From Gemmataceae bacterium (GTDB taxonomy: Bacteria; Planctomycetota; Planctomycetia; Gemmatales; Gemmataceae), in assembly GCA_025055795.1 (NCBI GenBank), contig JANWVV010000010.1, positions 43,416 to 107,415 of the forward strand: a DNA stretch of 64,000 nt, given 5' to 3'. The translations under genes and the position numbers were made by a program. Under the pieces are notes generated by a model. The model was given only the letters and a program-made list of their open reading frames with translations. It searched no databases and was not told the origin of the DNA. Each line of letters begins with the position of its first letter. Within the stretch, counting starts at the first letter, position 1. Shown here in pieces: positions 7,906 through 17,267 of this stretch.

Positions 7906-9039
7906 ATGGCTCGGGAGGAAGGAATTGCGGGACAGGGCCGGCAGGTGGCCGTTGTAGGGGCTGGACCCATCGGTCTGGAAGCAGCGTTGCGTTGCCGTCT
8001 ATGCGGCCTGGCGGTAACCGTCTACGAGCAGGGAGAGGTGGGCGAATATCTCCAGCAGTGGGGTCATGTGCGTCTGTTCACTCCCTGGGGTTGGAATGTG
8101 ACACCGCTAGGATTGCAGGTGCTCCAGCAGGAATATCCCCGACGCCAGTGGCCATCAGCCGAGCACCTTCTGACCGGCTGGCAGTACCGGGAGGAGTATC
8201 TGCTGCCCCTGGCCGAGAGCGAATGGCTTAAGGGGTGCGTACGTCCACGCACGCAGGTGGTTCAGATCGGGCCGAGCCGTGATGGCCGAACTTGGCGGCT
8301 ACTGTTGCATGACGCCAATGGCGTCGAACAACACGCTTATGCCGATGTGGTCCTGGATTGCAGCGGGATTTACGGTCAGCCCCGCTGGCTGGGGGAAGGT
8401 GACGTGCCGGCTTTAGGGGAGCGAGCTGCTCGTGCGCACATTCCCCATGGTGTAGTCGATATTTCAGGCACGCACCGGGGGCGCTATGCCGGCAAAAGCG
8501 TTTTGGTTGTTGGTGGGGGTTATTCGGCCGCTAGTAACGTGGTCGCGTTGGCTAGCCTGGCGGAGCAGCATGCGGAAACCTGGGTCTATTGGGTCCACCA
8601 TGGTCCCCGAGGTCAGCCGTTGCCGCGCATACCCCATGATCCGCTGCCAGAGCGTGATCGTCTAGCAGCCCGGGCGAACATGTTGGCGGCCCGCGGAGAC
8701 GGCCACGTCGAATACTTTGCCCAGACAGTTCTGCATGAGGTCCGATATCTAGGACCAGAAGGCGGGTTTTACGTCGCTGGACATCAACGCGGTCAGCCCG
8801 TGGCCTGGAACGTCGAACAAGTGATTGCAGCCGTTGGATATCGGGCGGTGCCATTGTCTGGGTTCGTGCCAGAGCTCCCGGATCGCCCGTATTACGTTCT
8901 GGGTTCCAAATCCCAACCGCGGTCGTTTTTGCTAGCTGAGGGTCACCGGCAACTGGACGCAGTCCTGGGCCGGCTGATCGGACCGTCTTACGCCTCGGTG
9001 TGCGCCCGCGTAGCATCCAAGGGAAAAAGAGCGGCATGA
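7906..9039 (+). CDS. FAD/NAD(P)-binding flavoprotein oxidoreductase of unknown substrate
   Basis: The N-terminus has a dinucleotide-binding fold (VAVVGAGPIGLEAALRC) followed by an acidic residue at the end of the second strand (VYEQGE). A second nucleotide-binding motif appears mid-protein (VLVVGGGYSAASNVVALA). This two-Rossmann layout is that of flavin monooxygenase or pyridine-nucleotide reductase-like proteins. The sequence after the first motif (LQQWGHVRLFTPWGWN) resembles flavin monooxygenase-type enzymes. The substrate cannot be read from sequence. The start is uncertain: 7906 leaves about 14 residues before the first strand, while an in-frame ATG at 7807 after a GGGGG stretch would add 33 Arg/Lys-rich residues. 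Its stop overlaps the start of the next gene as ATGA, so the two are probably translated together. Confidence 0.8.
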   Translation: MAREEGIAGQGRQVAVVGAGPIGLEAALRCRLCGLAVTVYEQGEVGEYLQQWGHVRLFTPWGWNVTPLGLQVLQQEYPRRQWPSAEHLLTGWQYREEYLLPLAESEWLKGCVRPRTQVVQIGPSRDGRTWRLLLHDANGVEQHAYADVVLDCSGIYGQPRWLGEGDVPALGERAARAHIPHGVVDISGTHRGRYAGKSVLVVGGGYSAASNVVALASLAEQHAETWVYWVHHGPRGQPLPRIPHDPLPERDRLAARANMLAARGDGHVEYFAQTVLHEVRYLGPEGGFYVAGHQRGQPVAWNVEQVIAAVGYRAVPLSGFVPELPDRPYYVLGSKSQPRSFLLAEGHRQLDAVLGRLIGPSYASVCARVASKGKRAA

Positions 9040-10022
9040 GGGTAGTCGTTACCGGCGGCAGTGGCTTTATCGGCACGCATCTGGTGCGGTTGCTGCAGGA
9101 ACGCCGCTTGAGCGTTGGTATCGTGGACATACGCCCCCCGCAGCTGGACAACGTGGCAGGTGTCGAGTATCTGCCTGTGGACATTCGTCAGCGGCAAGCC
9201 TTGCGGGGTTTATTTAAAGAGGCGAAGGTGGTCTACCACCTGGCGGGCAACCCGCAACTATGGACGCGACGAAAGGGGCAGTTCGGCCAGGTCAACTACT
9301 GCGGCACGGTTCATGTCCTGGATGAAGCCTTGACGGCGGGCGTACCGCGGCTGGTGCATGTCAGCACGGAAAGTATCCTGACCCGTACCGACCAGCAAGA
9401 TTTGATCCGGGAGGATCAGGATGTACCCTGTCGCGAGGTGCTGGGACCGTATTGTCTGTCGAAATGGCGGGCCGAACGGCATGCCTGGTTGGCCGCCCGG
9501 CGAGGCGCGCCGGTGGTCATCGTCAATCCTACTTTGCCCGTGGGGCCGGGGGACTGGCAGCGTACCCCACCCACGCAGATGATTCTGGATGTGTGCCGCG
9601 GCAAACGTCCTGCCTACCTGGAAGGAGACCTGAATCTGATCGACGTGCGTGACGTGGCCAGCGGCTTGCTGGCTGCAGCCGAACGGGGGCGGCCCGGTCG
9701 ACGCTACCTCCTCAGTGGCGAAAACTGGTCGATCCACCAATTGTTCACCACCGTTGCCCGGCTGGCAGGTGTCGCGGCGCCTCGCTGGAAAGTTCCCTAT
9801 CCGCTGGCTCTGACTTTTGCCTTTGTCGACGAATTCCGGGCCAATCTAACCGGACGCCCCCCCGCGGCCAGTGTTACCGGTGTACGGCTGACACGGCGAC
9901 GCTTCCACTTCGATGCGGCTCGTAGCTGGCGTGCCCTAGGGCTTCAGCCTCGTCCGGTCTGCCAATCGTTGGAGGAACTAATCGCCTGGTTCCGCAGGGT
10001 CGGTTGGCTGCCCCAAGGTTGA
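9036..10022 (+). CDS. NAD(P)-dependent sugar epimerase/dehydratase (extended SDR)
   Basis: A 328-residue extended short-chain dehydrogenase/reductase. The TGGSGFIG nucleotide-binding motif is at 6-13, the catalytic YxxxK at Y139-K143 (YCLSK), and the partner serine in VSTES (110-113). The segment HLAGNPQLW resembles the HVAADYRLW-type motif of hopanoid-associated HpnA-like epimerases, but that is a weak clue to substrate. The ATG at 9036 overlaps the upstream flavoprotein stop (ATGA), which decides the start and points to a two-gene operon in which both products may act on one pathway. Confidence 0.87.
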   Translation: MRVVVTGGSGFIGTHLVRLLQERRLSVGIVDIRPPQLDNVAGVEYLPVDIRQRQALRGLFKEAKVVYHLAGNPQLWTRRKGQFGQVNYCGTVHVLDEALTAGVPRLVHVSTESILTRTDQQDLIREDQDVPCREVLGPYCLSKWRAERHAWLAARRGAPVVIVNPTLPVGPGDWQRTPPTQMILDVCRGKRPAYLEGDLNLIDVRDVASGLLAAAERGRPGRRYLLSGENWSIHQLFTTVARLAGVAAPRWKVPYPLALTFAFVDEFRANLTGRPPAASVTGVRLTRRRFHFDAARSWRALGLQPRPVCQSLEELIAWFRRVGWLPQG

Positions 10023-10238
10023 GAGTCGGGAATATACATGAAGCGGGTTGTATACGTGCAAGCCATCAGGGTCGATGGCAGACTAGCCGTTAGTCCGACA
10101 AAGCACCGGTAACCGGTTTGATGGGTCCGACCGAGTTGCTACACATGGGTGGGGCGATCTTGGAACAGCTCGTTTCTATCGACTCTCTAATATGGCCAAG
10201 TTGCGGGCAGGACAACGCCGCAGATTGCGCAAATGGTT

Positions 10239-11489
10239 TCACGTCGTTGCTGTTTTGAGCAAATGGAGGCGAACAAGGTTGAGGGCTAGTCTGGCCGTGC
10301 GGCTCATCACTTCAGTCCGTTCCCCGCTCCAGACGTAACGGACAACTTCAGTCCCTTGAGGATGGGCCAGAGCGACATAGACGGTGCCGATAGGATCATG
10401 AGGAGTGCCTCCCGTGGGGCCGGCAAAGCCGGTAGTGGCTACAGCCAGATCGACACCGAAGCGGCGACGCACTCCATCAGCCATCGCCTGTGCCACTGGC
10501 GCACTGACCGCTGTGCAAGTTTGCAATAAGTCCCACGGAACTGCCAACTCGCGGTGTTTGACTTCGTCGGTGTAGGCGACGATGCCGCCCCGGAAATAAT
10601 CGCTAGCCCCGGGTACCCGACACACACGATGGGCCACCAGCCCCCCTGTGACACTCTCAGCCGTGGCCAACGTGACCTTATGCTGATGCAACAGCTGGAC
10701 AACGGCATCTTCCAGTTCTTCGCTTTCCACGCCAAAGACCAGGGTGCCGAGACGTTCACGGATGATCGTTTCGGTAGCGGTGATCTGCGCCTGAGCTGCG
10801 GCCTGGTCAGGAGCGCGAGCAATAATCCGTAAGGAGACAACAGCATCACTGACTGTAATTCCCACCTCTGGCTGTCGGCCCCGGACCGTCAAATCGAGGA
10901 TTTTTTCCTCTACGGCCGACTCACCTAGCCCGAAGGTGTTGATCTTACGATACAGAGTGACCCCAGCCGTCAGGCCGAGTTGTTGCAGACGGGGACGGAC
11001 CTGCTCGCTGTACATGCGTCGTAATTCCTGGGGGACGCCGGGTAAGGCAAAGACGGGTACTGAGCCGAATTTTGCGAACAGGCCCGGTGCGGTGCCAATC
11101 GGGTTGGGCAGCAGTTCTGCACTTAGAGGTCGCAAGGCTTGAACCCGATTGCGCTCAGGCATCGGCCGACCCCGGCTGGCGAAAAACATGCGGATCTGCT
11201 CCAAGGCAACCGCATCTTCCACTAACGGTTCCTGCAGCGCTTGGGCCAGAGCGTCGCGGGTCAGATCATCCTGGGTAGGCCCAAGACCGCCACTGAGTAG
11301 GATCAATTGGACACGCTGGCTGGCTACCCGCATGGCTGTCAACAGATCGTGCAGGTCATCGGCTACGATGGTGCAAAACGCGGTTGTTATGCCAAGGCCG
11401 GCCAACTGTTGACTCAGCCAGGAACTGTTGGTGTCCAGAGTCTGCCCACTGCTGAGCTCCGTGCCAACGGCGATGATCTCTGCACGCAT
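10239..11489 (-). CDS. cinA: CinA family protein with C-terminal nicotinamide-nucleotide amidase domain
   Basis: The 416-residue protein has the two-domain CinA architecture. The N-terminal molybdopterin-binding-like domain starts AEIIAVGTELSSGQTLDTNS and contains LLSGGLGPTQDDLTRDA, the COG1058 signature for ADP-ribose/NMN pyrophosphatase-type activity. The C-terminal PncC domain contains TLATAESVTGGLVAHRV, FRGGIVAYTDEVKH and ATTGFAGPTGG, and recycles NMN by deamidation. Length matches the family. The ATG at 11489 gives the canonical N-terminus; upstream in-frame codons are probably not translated. It is divergent from the next gene. Confidence 0.92.
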   Translation of the reverse strand: MRAEIIAVGTELSSGQTLDTNSSWLSQQLAGLGITTAFCTIVADDLHDLLTAMRVASQRVQLILLSGGLGPTQDDLTRDALAQALQEPLVEDAVALEQIRMFFASRGRPMPERNRVQALRPLSAELLPNPIGTAPGLFAKFGSVPVFALPGVPQELRRMYSEQVRPRLQQLGLTAGVTLYRKINTFGLGESAVEEKILDLTVRGRQPEVGITVSDAVVSLRIIARAPDQAAAQAQITATETIIRERLGTLVFGVESEELEDAVVQLLHQHKVTLATAESVTGGLVAHRVCRVPGASDYFRGGIVAYTDEVKHRELAVPWDLLQTCTAVSAPVAQAMADGVRRRFGVDLAVATTGFAGPTGGTPHDPIGTVYVALAHPQGTEVVRYVWSGERTEVMSRTARLALNLVRLHLLKTATT

Positions 11490-11615
11490 GGACCGCCTCG
11501 CGCGGGACCAATCGGAGGACTGGAGAGAATGTGATTGACAACAGGGCCGTGCGTTGTTATGCCCCGGCCTTGTTGCCATAAAGGAAGGGTATGCTTGCGG
11601 AAAGGGGGATCAAGC

Positions 11616-13559
11616 ATGCCAGTGACCGGGGGAAGTCGCTGGATGACCGGAGTTTTCGCCGGGCTGATCCTGGTTGGGTCGCCCACGAATGTGTTGGCCC
11701 TGACGGTCCTACGACCTGATGCGGATGAGGCGGCGTTGCCATCCCTGCCCGTGGCTCCAGTGGTGCCACCACCGCCGATGTTTCCTTGCGGAAAGGAAGT
11801 GCCCGCTCGCGAGCCACCAGCAGCGGCAGCGGTTCCAGACGTCCCTTTGCCGCCGATTGTTATTCCTCCCGAGGTGTCGCCGGCGGCGGCCCAGTTACCC
11901 GTACGACCAGCCGCCCCCACGTCGCAAAGCGGAGCCTCTGCGGGCATGTCCGCTGCTTCAGGCGGATCGGCCGTTACGCCGCTGCCACCAGCTAGTTTGC
12001 CTGCTGCCTCTGAAGCAAAACCATTAGCCCCTATACCCATCGTTCCGCCGCCTTCTTACCCGGCCGACGCGTCTCTCTTGTCGGGGCCGGTCAGCGGGCC
12101 GACCGTGCCGCGGACCCCGACGCGCGATCCGTTACCACCCTTGCCGCCTGTCCCACCTCCGGAGGCGGGCAGGACCAGTCAGCCCCAGCCCTCCGCTCCT
12201 GTTCCTCCCGGACCACCGCCGGACAAGTCAACGGCACCGCTTCCGGCGTCCGGATTTCCCCTTCCACCATCGGCAGGGGCAACTCCCCCCCTGGTTTCGC
12301 CGCGAAAAGATACCCCCATGGTGACTCCGCCTCCGGCTGCCACGCCACCTTTACCCCCTGTCCCTCCACCCGACAACTACGTCCCCTCGCCTCAGGGGCC
12401 AGCCAAGAGAAACCCTGTTGCTCCACCCCCATCGCCACCCACGCCGCCATACTCATCTCCTTCCGCGAGCGGTGACGTTGGATCTTCCTCGGCAGCCTCG
12501 CCAAAGGGGTCGGGGGCTCCGTTGCCGCCCCCTTCGCCCTACAATGGCCAGTTTGTGCTGTTGAAAAACGGCAAGTTGATCGCTGGGCAGGTACGGCTGG
12601 AGGGGGATAACGTCGTAGTGCGGCAAGGGGCCCTGGAGCGTCGCTGGCCCAAAGCGGAGGTGCTGGGTATTGCCGAGGATGCCGACGCTGTTTACAAACT
12701 ACGCCGCCAGCAAATTGCGGATTCGGATAGTGTGGCCCGTCTGGAGCTAGCCTGCTGGTTGATGTATCAGGGCTTCCGGGAACAAGCCTTGGCCGAGGCC
12801 CGGGCCCTTGTAGCCGTGGACCCGACAAATAAGCGGGCCCAGGAACTGGTCCGTAGCCTCGAATTGTCCCTGCGTCAGTTTCCGACTGCCGGTGCACCCA
12901 CGTCGTCGGCGCCGTCGGGCCAGCTCCTGACCGACTGGGCACGCGAGCTGAACCTGACGACCGAGGGCATTCTTACCTTTGCTAGCCGGGCCCAGCCTGT
13001 GCTCGTCAATCAGTGCATGGATTGTCACGCCCGACCAGATTATAGGGGAGGGTTCCGATTGGTCCGCGTTCAGGGGATCGAAATGGGGGGTCCCCGTACC
13101 TGGCACAATTTGCGGGCTGTGGCCGGACAATTGCGATCCGACGATCCCGTAAACAGCCCCTTGCTCGTGAAGGCACTGACCATCCACGGCGGTATGAAGC
13201 AACCCCCCTTTTTGTCTCGTCAGGCGTCCGGGTACAAAGCATTGGAAGCCTGGGTCATGTCGGCTGTGCCACGATCGGCACCGTCACAGATCCCACCGGC
13301 CCGCACGGAAGAAGCGCCGCCTCCCCCGCCACAGATCCCGCCGGCCCGTAATGGCGATTCCCCCTCAGCAACAAGTTTACCGGTGGCTCCGACCTCACCG
13401 GTCGCTGCGTGGCCTACGGTTCCTCGCTCTTCACCCCCCGTTTCTCCAACACCACCATCAGTGCCCCTGCCGTCAGGGGGTCAGCCCCTACCAACAGACG
13501 AATTTGATCCCCGACCGTTCAATCAGTCCGCATTACCCCCGGACGCATCCCCTCGGTGA
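11616..13559 (+). CDS. Exported proline-rich protein with one CxxCH motif
   Basis: 647 residues. The start at 11616 has a strong AAAGGGGGA ribosome binding site and yields a signal peptide (GVFAGLILVGSPTNVLA). Residues ~35-310 are extremely proline-rich (PPLPPVPPP repeats). A folded part follows: a short beta segment (VLLKNGKLIAGQVRLEG), a helical TPR-like segment (ELACWLMYQGFREQALAEARALV), then a region with C467-M-D-C470-H471 and LVKALTIHGGMKQPPF, resembling planctomycete cytochrome c-like domains. A second proline-rich stretch with two QIPPAR units closes the protein. The likely role is a periplasmic or cell-wall-spanning heme protein; function is unknown. Whether heme is bound is inference from CxxCH only. 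Confidence 0.8.
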   Translation: MPVTGGSRWMTGVFAGLILVGSPTNVLALTVLRPDADEAALPSLPVAPVVPPPPMFPCGKEVPAREPPAAAAVPDVPLPPIVIPPEVSPAAAQLPVRPAAPTSQSGASAGMSAASGGSAVTPLPPASLPAASEAKPLAPIPIVPPPSYPADASLLSGPVSGPTVPRTPTRDPLPPLPPVPPPEAGRTSQPQPSAPVPPGPPPDKSTAPLPASGFPLPPSAGATPPLVSPRKDTPMVTPPPAATPPLPPVPPPDNYVPSPQGPAKRNPVAPPPSPPTPPYSSPSASGDVGSSSAASPKGSGAPLPPPSPYNGQFVLLKNGKLIAGQVRLEGDNVVVRQGALERRWPKAEVLGIAEDADAVYKLRRQQIADSDSVARLELACWLMYQGFREQALAEARALVAVDPTNKRAQELVRSLELSLRQFPTAGAPTSSAPSGQLLTDWARELNLTTEGILTFASRAQPVLVNQCMDCHARPDYRGGFRLVRVQGIEMGGPRTWHNLRAVAGQLRSDDPVNSPLLVKALTIHGGMKQPPFLSRQASGYKALEAWVMSAVPRSAPSQIPPARTEEAPPPPPQIPPARNGDSPSATSLPVAPTSPVAAWPTVPRSSPPVSPTPPSVPLPSGGQPLPTDEFDPRPFNQSALPPDASPR

Positions 13560-13965
13560 ATAAGACAACGTAGCCAGTCTGGTAATTGTGCATTGTGATT
13601 CGCTATGGAAGCTTGGTTTTGCGGTGTGTGAGCCGGGATTGATTACAGTTGAGGACCGGCTACCAACGCCCGGGCAAGCTAGGGATGGGGCCAATCTCTG
13701 ATTGCTGTGTATAAGTTGCTCTTGGATTTTCGACTCAACTCTCCGGCTGGAATAATTATTTCGGCACGCCAACCAAGCGAGGCTTGACGTCAGTTGGGTG
13801 AAAAAACAAGGGTGCAGCTCCGTTGTTGTCCTCTGCATCTCATAGAATGGATCATCTCAATACAGTAGGGCGAATGCCTGGAACTGGCCTGTAATTGCAA
13901 AGAGTAGCGGCCATGGGTGTAGTCAAGATTGTAGTTCCTTAGCAGGTGCCACAGGAAACGCTTCA
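13560..13965. other. Intergenic region before the MgtE-like gene
   Basis: About 400 bases with no supportable gene on either strand and no recognised RNA element. Confidence 0.5.
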
Positions 13966-14970
13966 GTGAACGACGGTATGCACGTTAAGAGTATCCTCAA
14001 CGATCCGGTTACCCTTCATATGCGGACTGATCCTTGCCGGCTGCGCTTGGGCCAGACCGTGCGTGAAGCCCTGGAGTACGTTCGCAAGCAGCATCCGTCT
14101 GGTCGCATCGTTTATTTCTACGTCGTTGATGAGCAGGACCGTCTTGTCGGCGTTGTGCCCACCCGACAACTACTGCTGAGCGACCCGGAAACCCTTGTTG
14201 CCAACATCATGGTTCGCTCGGTGATCGCGATTCCCCACACGGCTACGGTGCTCGAGGCCTGCGAGTTTTTTACTATGCACCGCTTTCTGGCCTTTCCCGT
14301 CGTCGACGACCAGAAGCGGTTGCTTGGTCTAGTGGATGTCGAGCTTTACACCAAGGAGTTGAGCGATCTGGAACGGCGGGAGGGCAACGAGGACTTGTTC
14401 CAGTTGATCGGTGTGCATCTGACGGAGGCTAGCCAGCGGAACGTGTTGACAACGTTCCGGTCGCGTTTCCCTTGGTTGCTATCGAACATCACCGGCGGGT
14501 TGCTAGCGGCCTGGTTGGCCGATGCTTATGCGGACGTGGCCACTTTGGTTTTGGTCACTCCCTTCATCCCGGTTGTATTGGCTCTGGCTGAGAGCGTCAG
14601 CATCCAGTCCGTCAGTCTGGCGTTGGAAACACTCCATGGTGTGCGCGCCACCTGGGGCTTGTATCTGCGTCGGCTGGTACGGGAAGCCGTGGTGGGCCTG
14701 TTGTTGGGTGCTGCCTGTGGCGGACTGGTGGCCTTGGTCGCCTGGTTATGGAAGGGACACCTTGGGGCTGGCCTGAGTCTGTTCCTGGGCATCAGTGGCA
14801 GTGTGGCCGCTGCCGCTATTCTCGGCCTGAGCTTGCCCCTTATCCTACGTCTGTTACGCTATAATCCCCAGGTTGCCGCTGGACCCATTGCCCTGGCTAG
14901 TGCCGATATGGTAACCCTACTGTTCTACTTCAACCTGGGGCGCTGGTTGCTCGGAACACACACAAGCTGA
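13966..14970 (+). CDS. MgtE-like divalent cation channel lacking the N-terminal domain
   Basis: 334 residues. Residues ~5-130 form a tandem CBS pair (RIVYFYVVDEQDRLVGVVPTRQLLLSD; RFLAFPVVDDQKRLLGLVDVELY). Residues ~165-330 form an MgtE membrane domain of about five helices (REAVVGLLLGAACGG, LGLSLPLILRLL, ASADMVTLLFYFNLG). MgtE normally has ~450 residues and starts with a cytosolic helical N domain, which is absent. The hallmark GGNAGxQ of the first pore region is replaced by AESVSIQS, while the Asp of the last helix is kept. It may be a Mg2+ or other cation transporter of a divergent subgroup. The GTG start at 13966 is supported by AGGAAA upstream; an ATG at 13978 is the alternative. Confidence 0.85.
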   Translation: MNDGMHVKSILNDPVTLHMRTDPCRLRLGQTVREALEYVRKQHPSGRIVYFYVVDEQDRLVGVVPTRQLLLSDPETLVANIMVRSVIAIPHTATVLEACEFFTMHRFLAFPVVDDQKRLLGLVDVELYTKELSDLERREGNEDLFQLIGVHLTEASQRNVLTTFRSRFPWLLSNITGGLLAAWLADAYADVATLVLVTPFIPVVLALAESVSIQSVSLALETLHGVRATWGLYLRRLVREAVVGLLLGAACGGLVALVAWLWKGHLGAGLSLFLGISGSVAAAAILGLSLPLILRLLRYNPQVAAGPIALASADMVTLLFYFNLGRWLLGTHTS

Positions 14971-15378
14971 GATTCCCAGCTACTCTAATTGGCTAAACGG
15001 TCGCCCCACCGCATGCACAAACAAAAAACAGCCATCAAAAACAGTCGTCCAAAGTCCGGGCCTTCAGAAAAAATGTGTCCAATATTCCCCCAGGGCTCCG
15101 ATCGCTTGTTTGTTGAGTATTAGAAAACTTGACGAGGTTACATAGGGATCATTTCCGCCGGTGCGATCACTTCAGCGATGCTCTGTTAGAAGATCCGAGC
15201 GGCTCCAGGTTAGTGTATCGGAAATTCGTTATTGCCTGGGAGCATAGCTCTGGCGAGAGTGTGGCAATAGCCAGTGCGGACATGGCAGATTGCTCGTGGT
15301 TGCATAGCCGTAATCAGTAGTTGTTGCATGTGATATACGCGACTATGTATCCCTCGAACGCGGGAACTGTTTTTTCTT
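14971..15378. other. Intergenic region before the GT-C gene
   Basis: About 400 bases. A 63-residue reading frame at 15129-15320 has no ribosome binding site and no recognisable sequence. I see no RNA element. Confidence 0.5.
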
Positions 15379-17154
15379 ATGACCACGGTTAGTCAGCATG
15401 GGGCCGGATTAGTCAGTTATGAGGCAAGCAGGGTGTGGTTTCTCTTCAGCCACCCCCTTGTGCTTGCCGGTTTGGTTACCGTGGCTAATGGACTTAAGCC
15501 GGTGGTAGTAGACGATACGGCGTATCTGCTTTACGCCCAGCACATCGCGGTTTGTCCACGCGACCCTTACGGCTTCACCATCTTCTGGTACACCTGGCCG
15601 CAACCCGCCTTTGAGGTTTTAGCTCCACCGGTGTATCTGTACTGGTTGGCAGGAGGGTGGTGGTTGTTTGGCGATCATGTAGCGCTGCTCAAGGTGTGGA
15701 CGTGGCCCTGGCTGGTACTGCTGGCCTATAGCCTGCGTGGCTTGCTCCGTCAGGTGGCTTCTGCAGCCGCTGGCTGGATGCTTCCACTGCTTTTGTTCTC
15801 GCCCGCGGTGCTACCCGCGGTGAACCTGATGTTAGACATTCCGGCCTATGCTTTAGGGAGTGCGGCCCTGTGCCTGTGGGGGGGGCTAGTACAACGCTCA
15901 TTACCCCTAGCACAGACAATTGTCCGTACGGTGCTGGTCGGTTTGCTCCTCGGGTTAGCAGCCCAGACCAAGTATTCGCTCCTGACTTTTTTCCCGGTAC
16001 TTTTATTATGGGGAGTGTTGCAACGGCGTTGGGGGATCACAGTCGCGGCTGTCGTTACTGCTAGTGCCGTTTTCTGGGCTTGGGAAGCGTATTGCCTGTG
16101 GCAGTATGGAGCATCTCACTTCTGGTATCACGTCCAGGCACAGAGGCAGCACGGTTCTTTCCTTGACCAGTTGTGGGCCAAACTAGAATTGGTTGGCCCG
16201 TTATGTGGGTACTGGGGCTGCCTAGGAGCGGCGATCGCCTGGCTGACCGTCTGGCGACTGGGGATACCCTCCCCTGTTGTTCGCTGCTTGGTAGGCATGT
16301 GGCTGGGCGGCATGGCACTGGTCGGTCTGCTCCCCGAACGTTATCTAGTGTTGCCTGACGGTTCATCCCTTGTGGCGCTGTTCTGGCAGGGTGCCGGGGT
16401 TGTGGCCTTGATAACGGCGGCTACCGCTGTGCTCCTTCAAGCTGTGCTCCTTCAAAGTACGCCTGGAGGGAATGCCCCGACGTCCGTTGGTAAACATGCG
16501 GTTTTTCTGCTTTTGTGGTGGCTGATAGAATTGGCAGGTTATTTTTTGTTAACGCCCTTTGGGGCAGCTCGCCGGCTGATTGGCCTGACGTTGGTAAGCC
16601 ATCTGGCTGTGGGTCGACTTTATGACCGGATTGTGCCGGAGAGCATGGCAGCCGGCAGCGGAGTTCCTCGCCATGCCCCGCCGGGTTGGCTTGTAGCCGC
16701 CTCGATGAGCGTGGGAATTACTGTAGCGACGATCGACGTGCTGGATGCTTATCCGGAAAAGTGGTGCGTGGAGCAAGCGGCCCGAGTCTTGCGTTCCTGG
16801 TTAAACGATCAACCGGAGACAGTTTGGTTTGCCGGTCACTGGGGCTTTCAGCATTATGCCCAGCGTCAGGGTTGGCAGCCGCTCGTACCGCAAGAAAGTC
16901 GCGTCTGCCCGGGACAATTCGTTGTGCTGCCGGTGCATCCCGATGCCGATCATTTTTATCGCCCCCACGTCGGTAGCCGGCCCATCGTTCTCCCTGCAGG
17001 GGGTTACGAGACACTGGCCGAAATCGTCTGGGACGACCCCTTGGCCGCTCAGACGATCCCCAACTACTACGGTGGAATGCTTCCTCTGATCGGACGTAAC
17101 CACCCCCGGCTCCGCGTGCTCGTGGCCCAGATGCGGACCGATTGGCAACCGTAG
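15379..17154 (+). CDS. Polytopic GT-C type glycosyltransferase (ArnT/PMT-like)
   Basis: 591 residues with about ten hydrophobic helices and a soluble C-terminal ~150 residues. The first extracytoplasmic loop holds DD followed by aromatic residues (VVVDDTAYLLYAQHI), the place of the acidic catalytic motif in GT-C enzymes that use polyprenyl-phosphate sugar donors. LMLDIPAYALGSAALCLWG also fits this fold. The likely role is sugar transfer to lipid or protein at the outer face of the cytoplasmic membrane; acceptor unknown. Positions 16426-16455 hold a perfect 15-base tandem duplication giving AVLLQ twice. It is transcribed alone and convergently with the usp gene. Confidence 0.78.
   Translation: MTTVSQHGAGLVSYEASRVWFLFSHPLVLAGLVTVANGLKPVVVDDTAYLLYAQHIAVCPRDPYGFTIFWYTWPQPAFEVLAPPVYLYWLAGGWWLFGDHVALLKVWTWPWLVLLAYSLRGLLRQVASAAAGWMLPLLLFSPAVLPAVNLMLDIPAYALGSAALCLWGGLVQRSLPLAQTIVRTVLVGLLLGLAAQTKYSLLTFFPVLLLWGVLQRRWGITVAAVVTASAVFWAWEAYCLWQYGASHFWYHVQAQRQHGSFLDQLWAKLELVGPLCGYWGCLGAAIAWLTVWRLGIPSPVVRCLVGMWLGGMALVGLLPERYLVLPDGSSLVALFWQGAGVVALITAATAVLLQAVLLQSTPGGNAPTSVGKHAVFLLLWWLIELAGYFLLTPFGAARRLIGLTLVSHLAVGRLYDRIVPESMAAGSGVPRHAPPGWLVAASMSVGITVATIDVLDAYPEKWCVEQAARVLRSWLNDQPETVWFAGHWGFQHYAQRQGWQPLVPQESRVCPGQFVVLPVHPDADHFYRPHVGSRPIVLPAGGYETLAEIVWDDPLAAQTIPNYYGGMLPLIGRNHPRLRVLVAQMRTDWQP
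16426..16455 (+). repeat. 15-base tandem duplication inside the GT-C gene
   Basis: GCTGTGCTCCTTCAA occurs twice in immediate tandem. It keeps the frame and duplicates AVLLQ within a hydrophobic segment, so it looks like a recent slippage event. Confidence 0.85.
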
Positions 17155-17267
17155 GGTTACCGTGCCCGTGCCGTCTTCTTGGCGCAAATTTGCACATGTA
17201 TGAAAATATTTATAACTATGAGGATTGGCTAAGGAGGTACTTTGGGGCGGTGTGGCCTCTCTATTGT

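Noticed and set aside
12091..12942. 283-codon minus-strand frame opposite the proline-rich protein
   Set aside because: Proline codon repeats open the opposite strand; the plus frame has a strong RBS, signal peptide and CxxCH.
15129..15320. 63-residue plus-strand frame before the GT-C gene
   Set aside because: No ribosome binding site, odd composition and no recognisable family.
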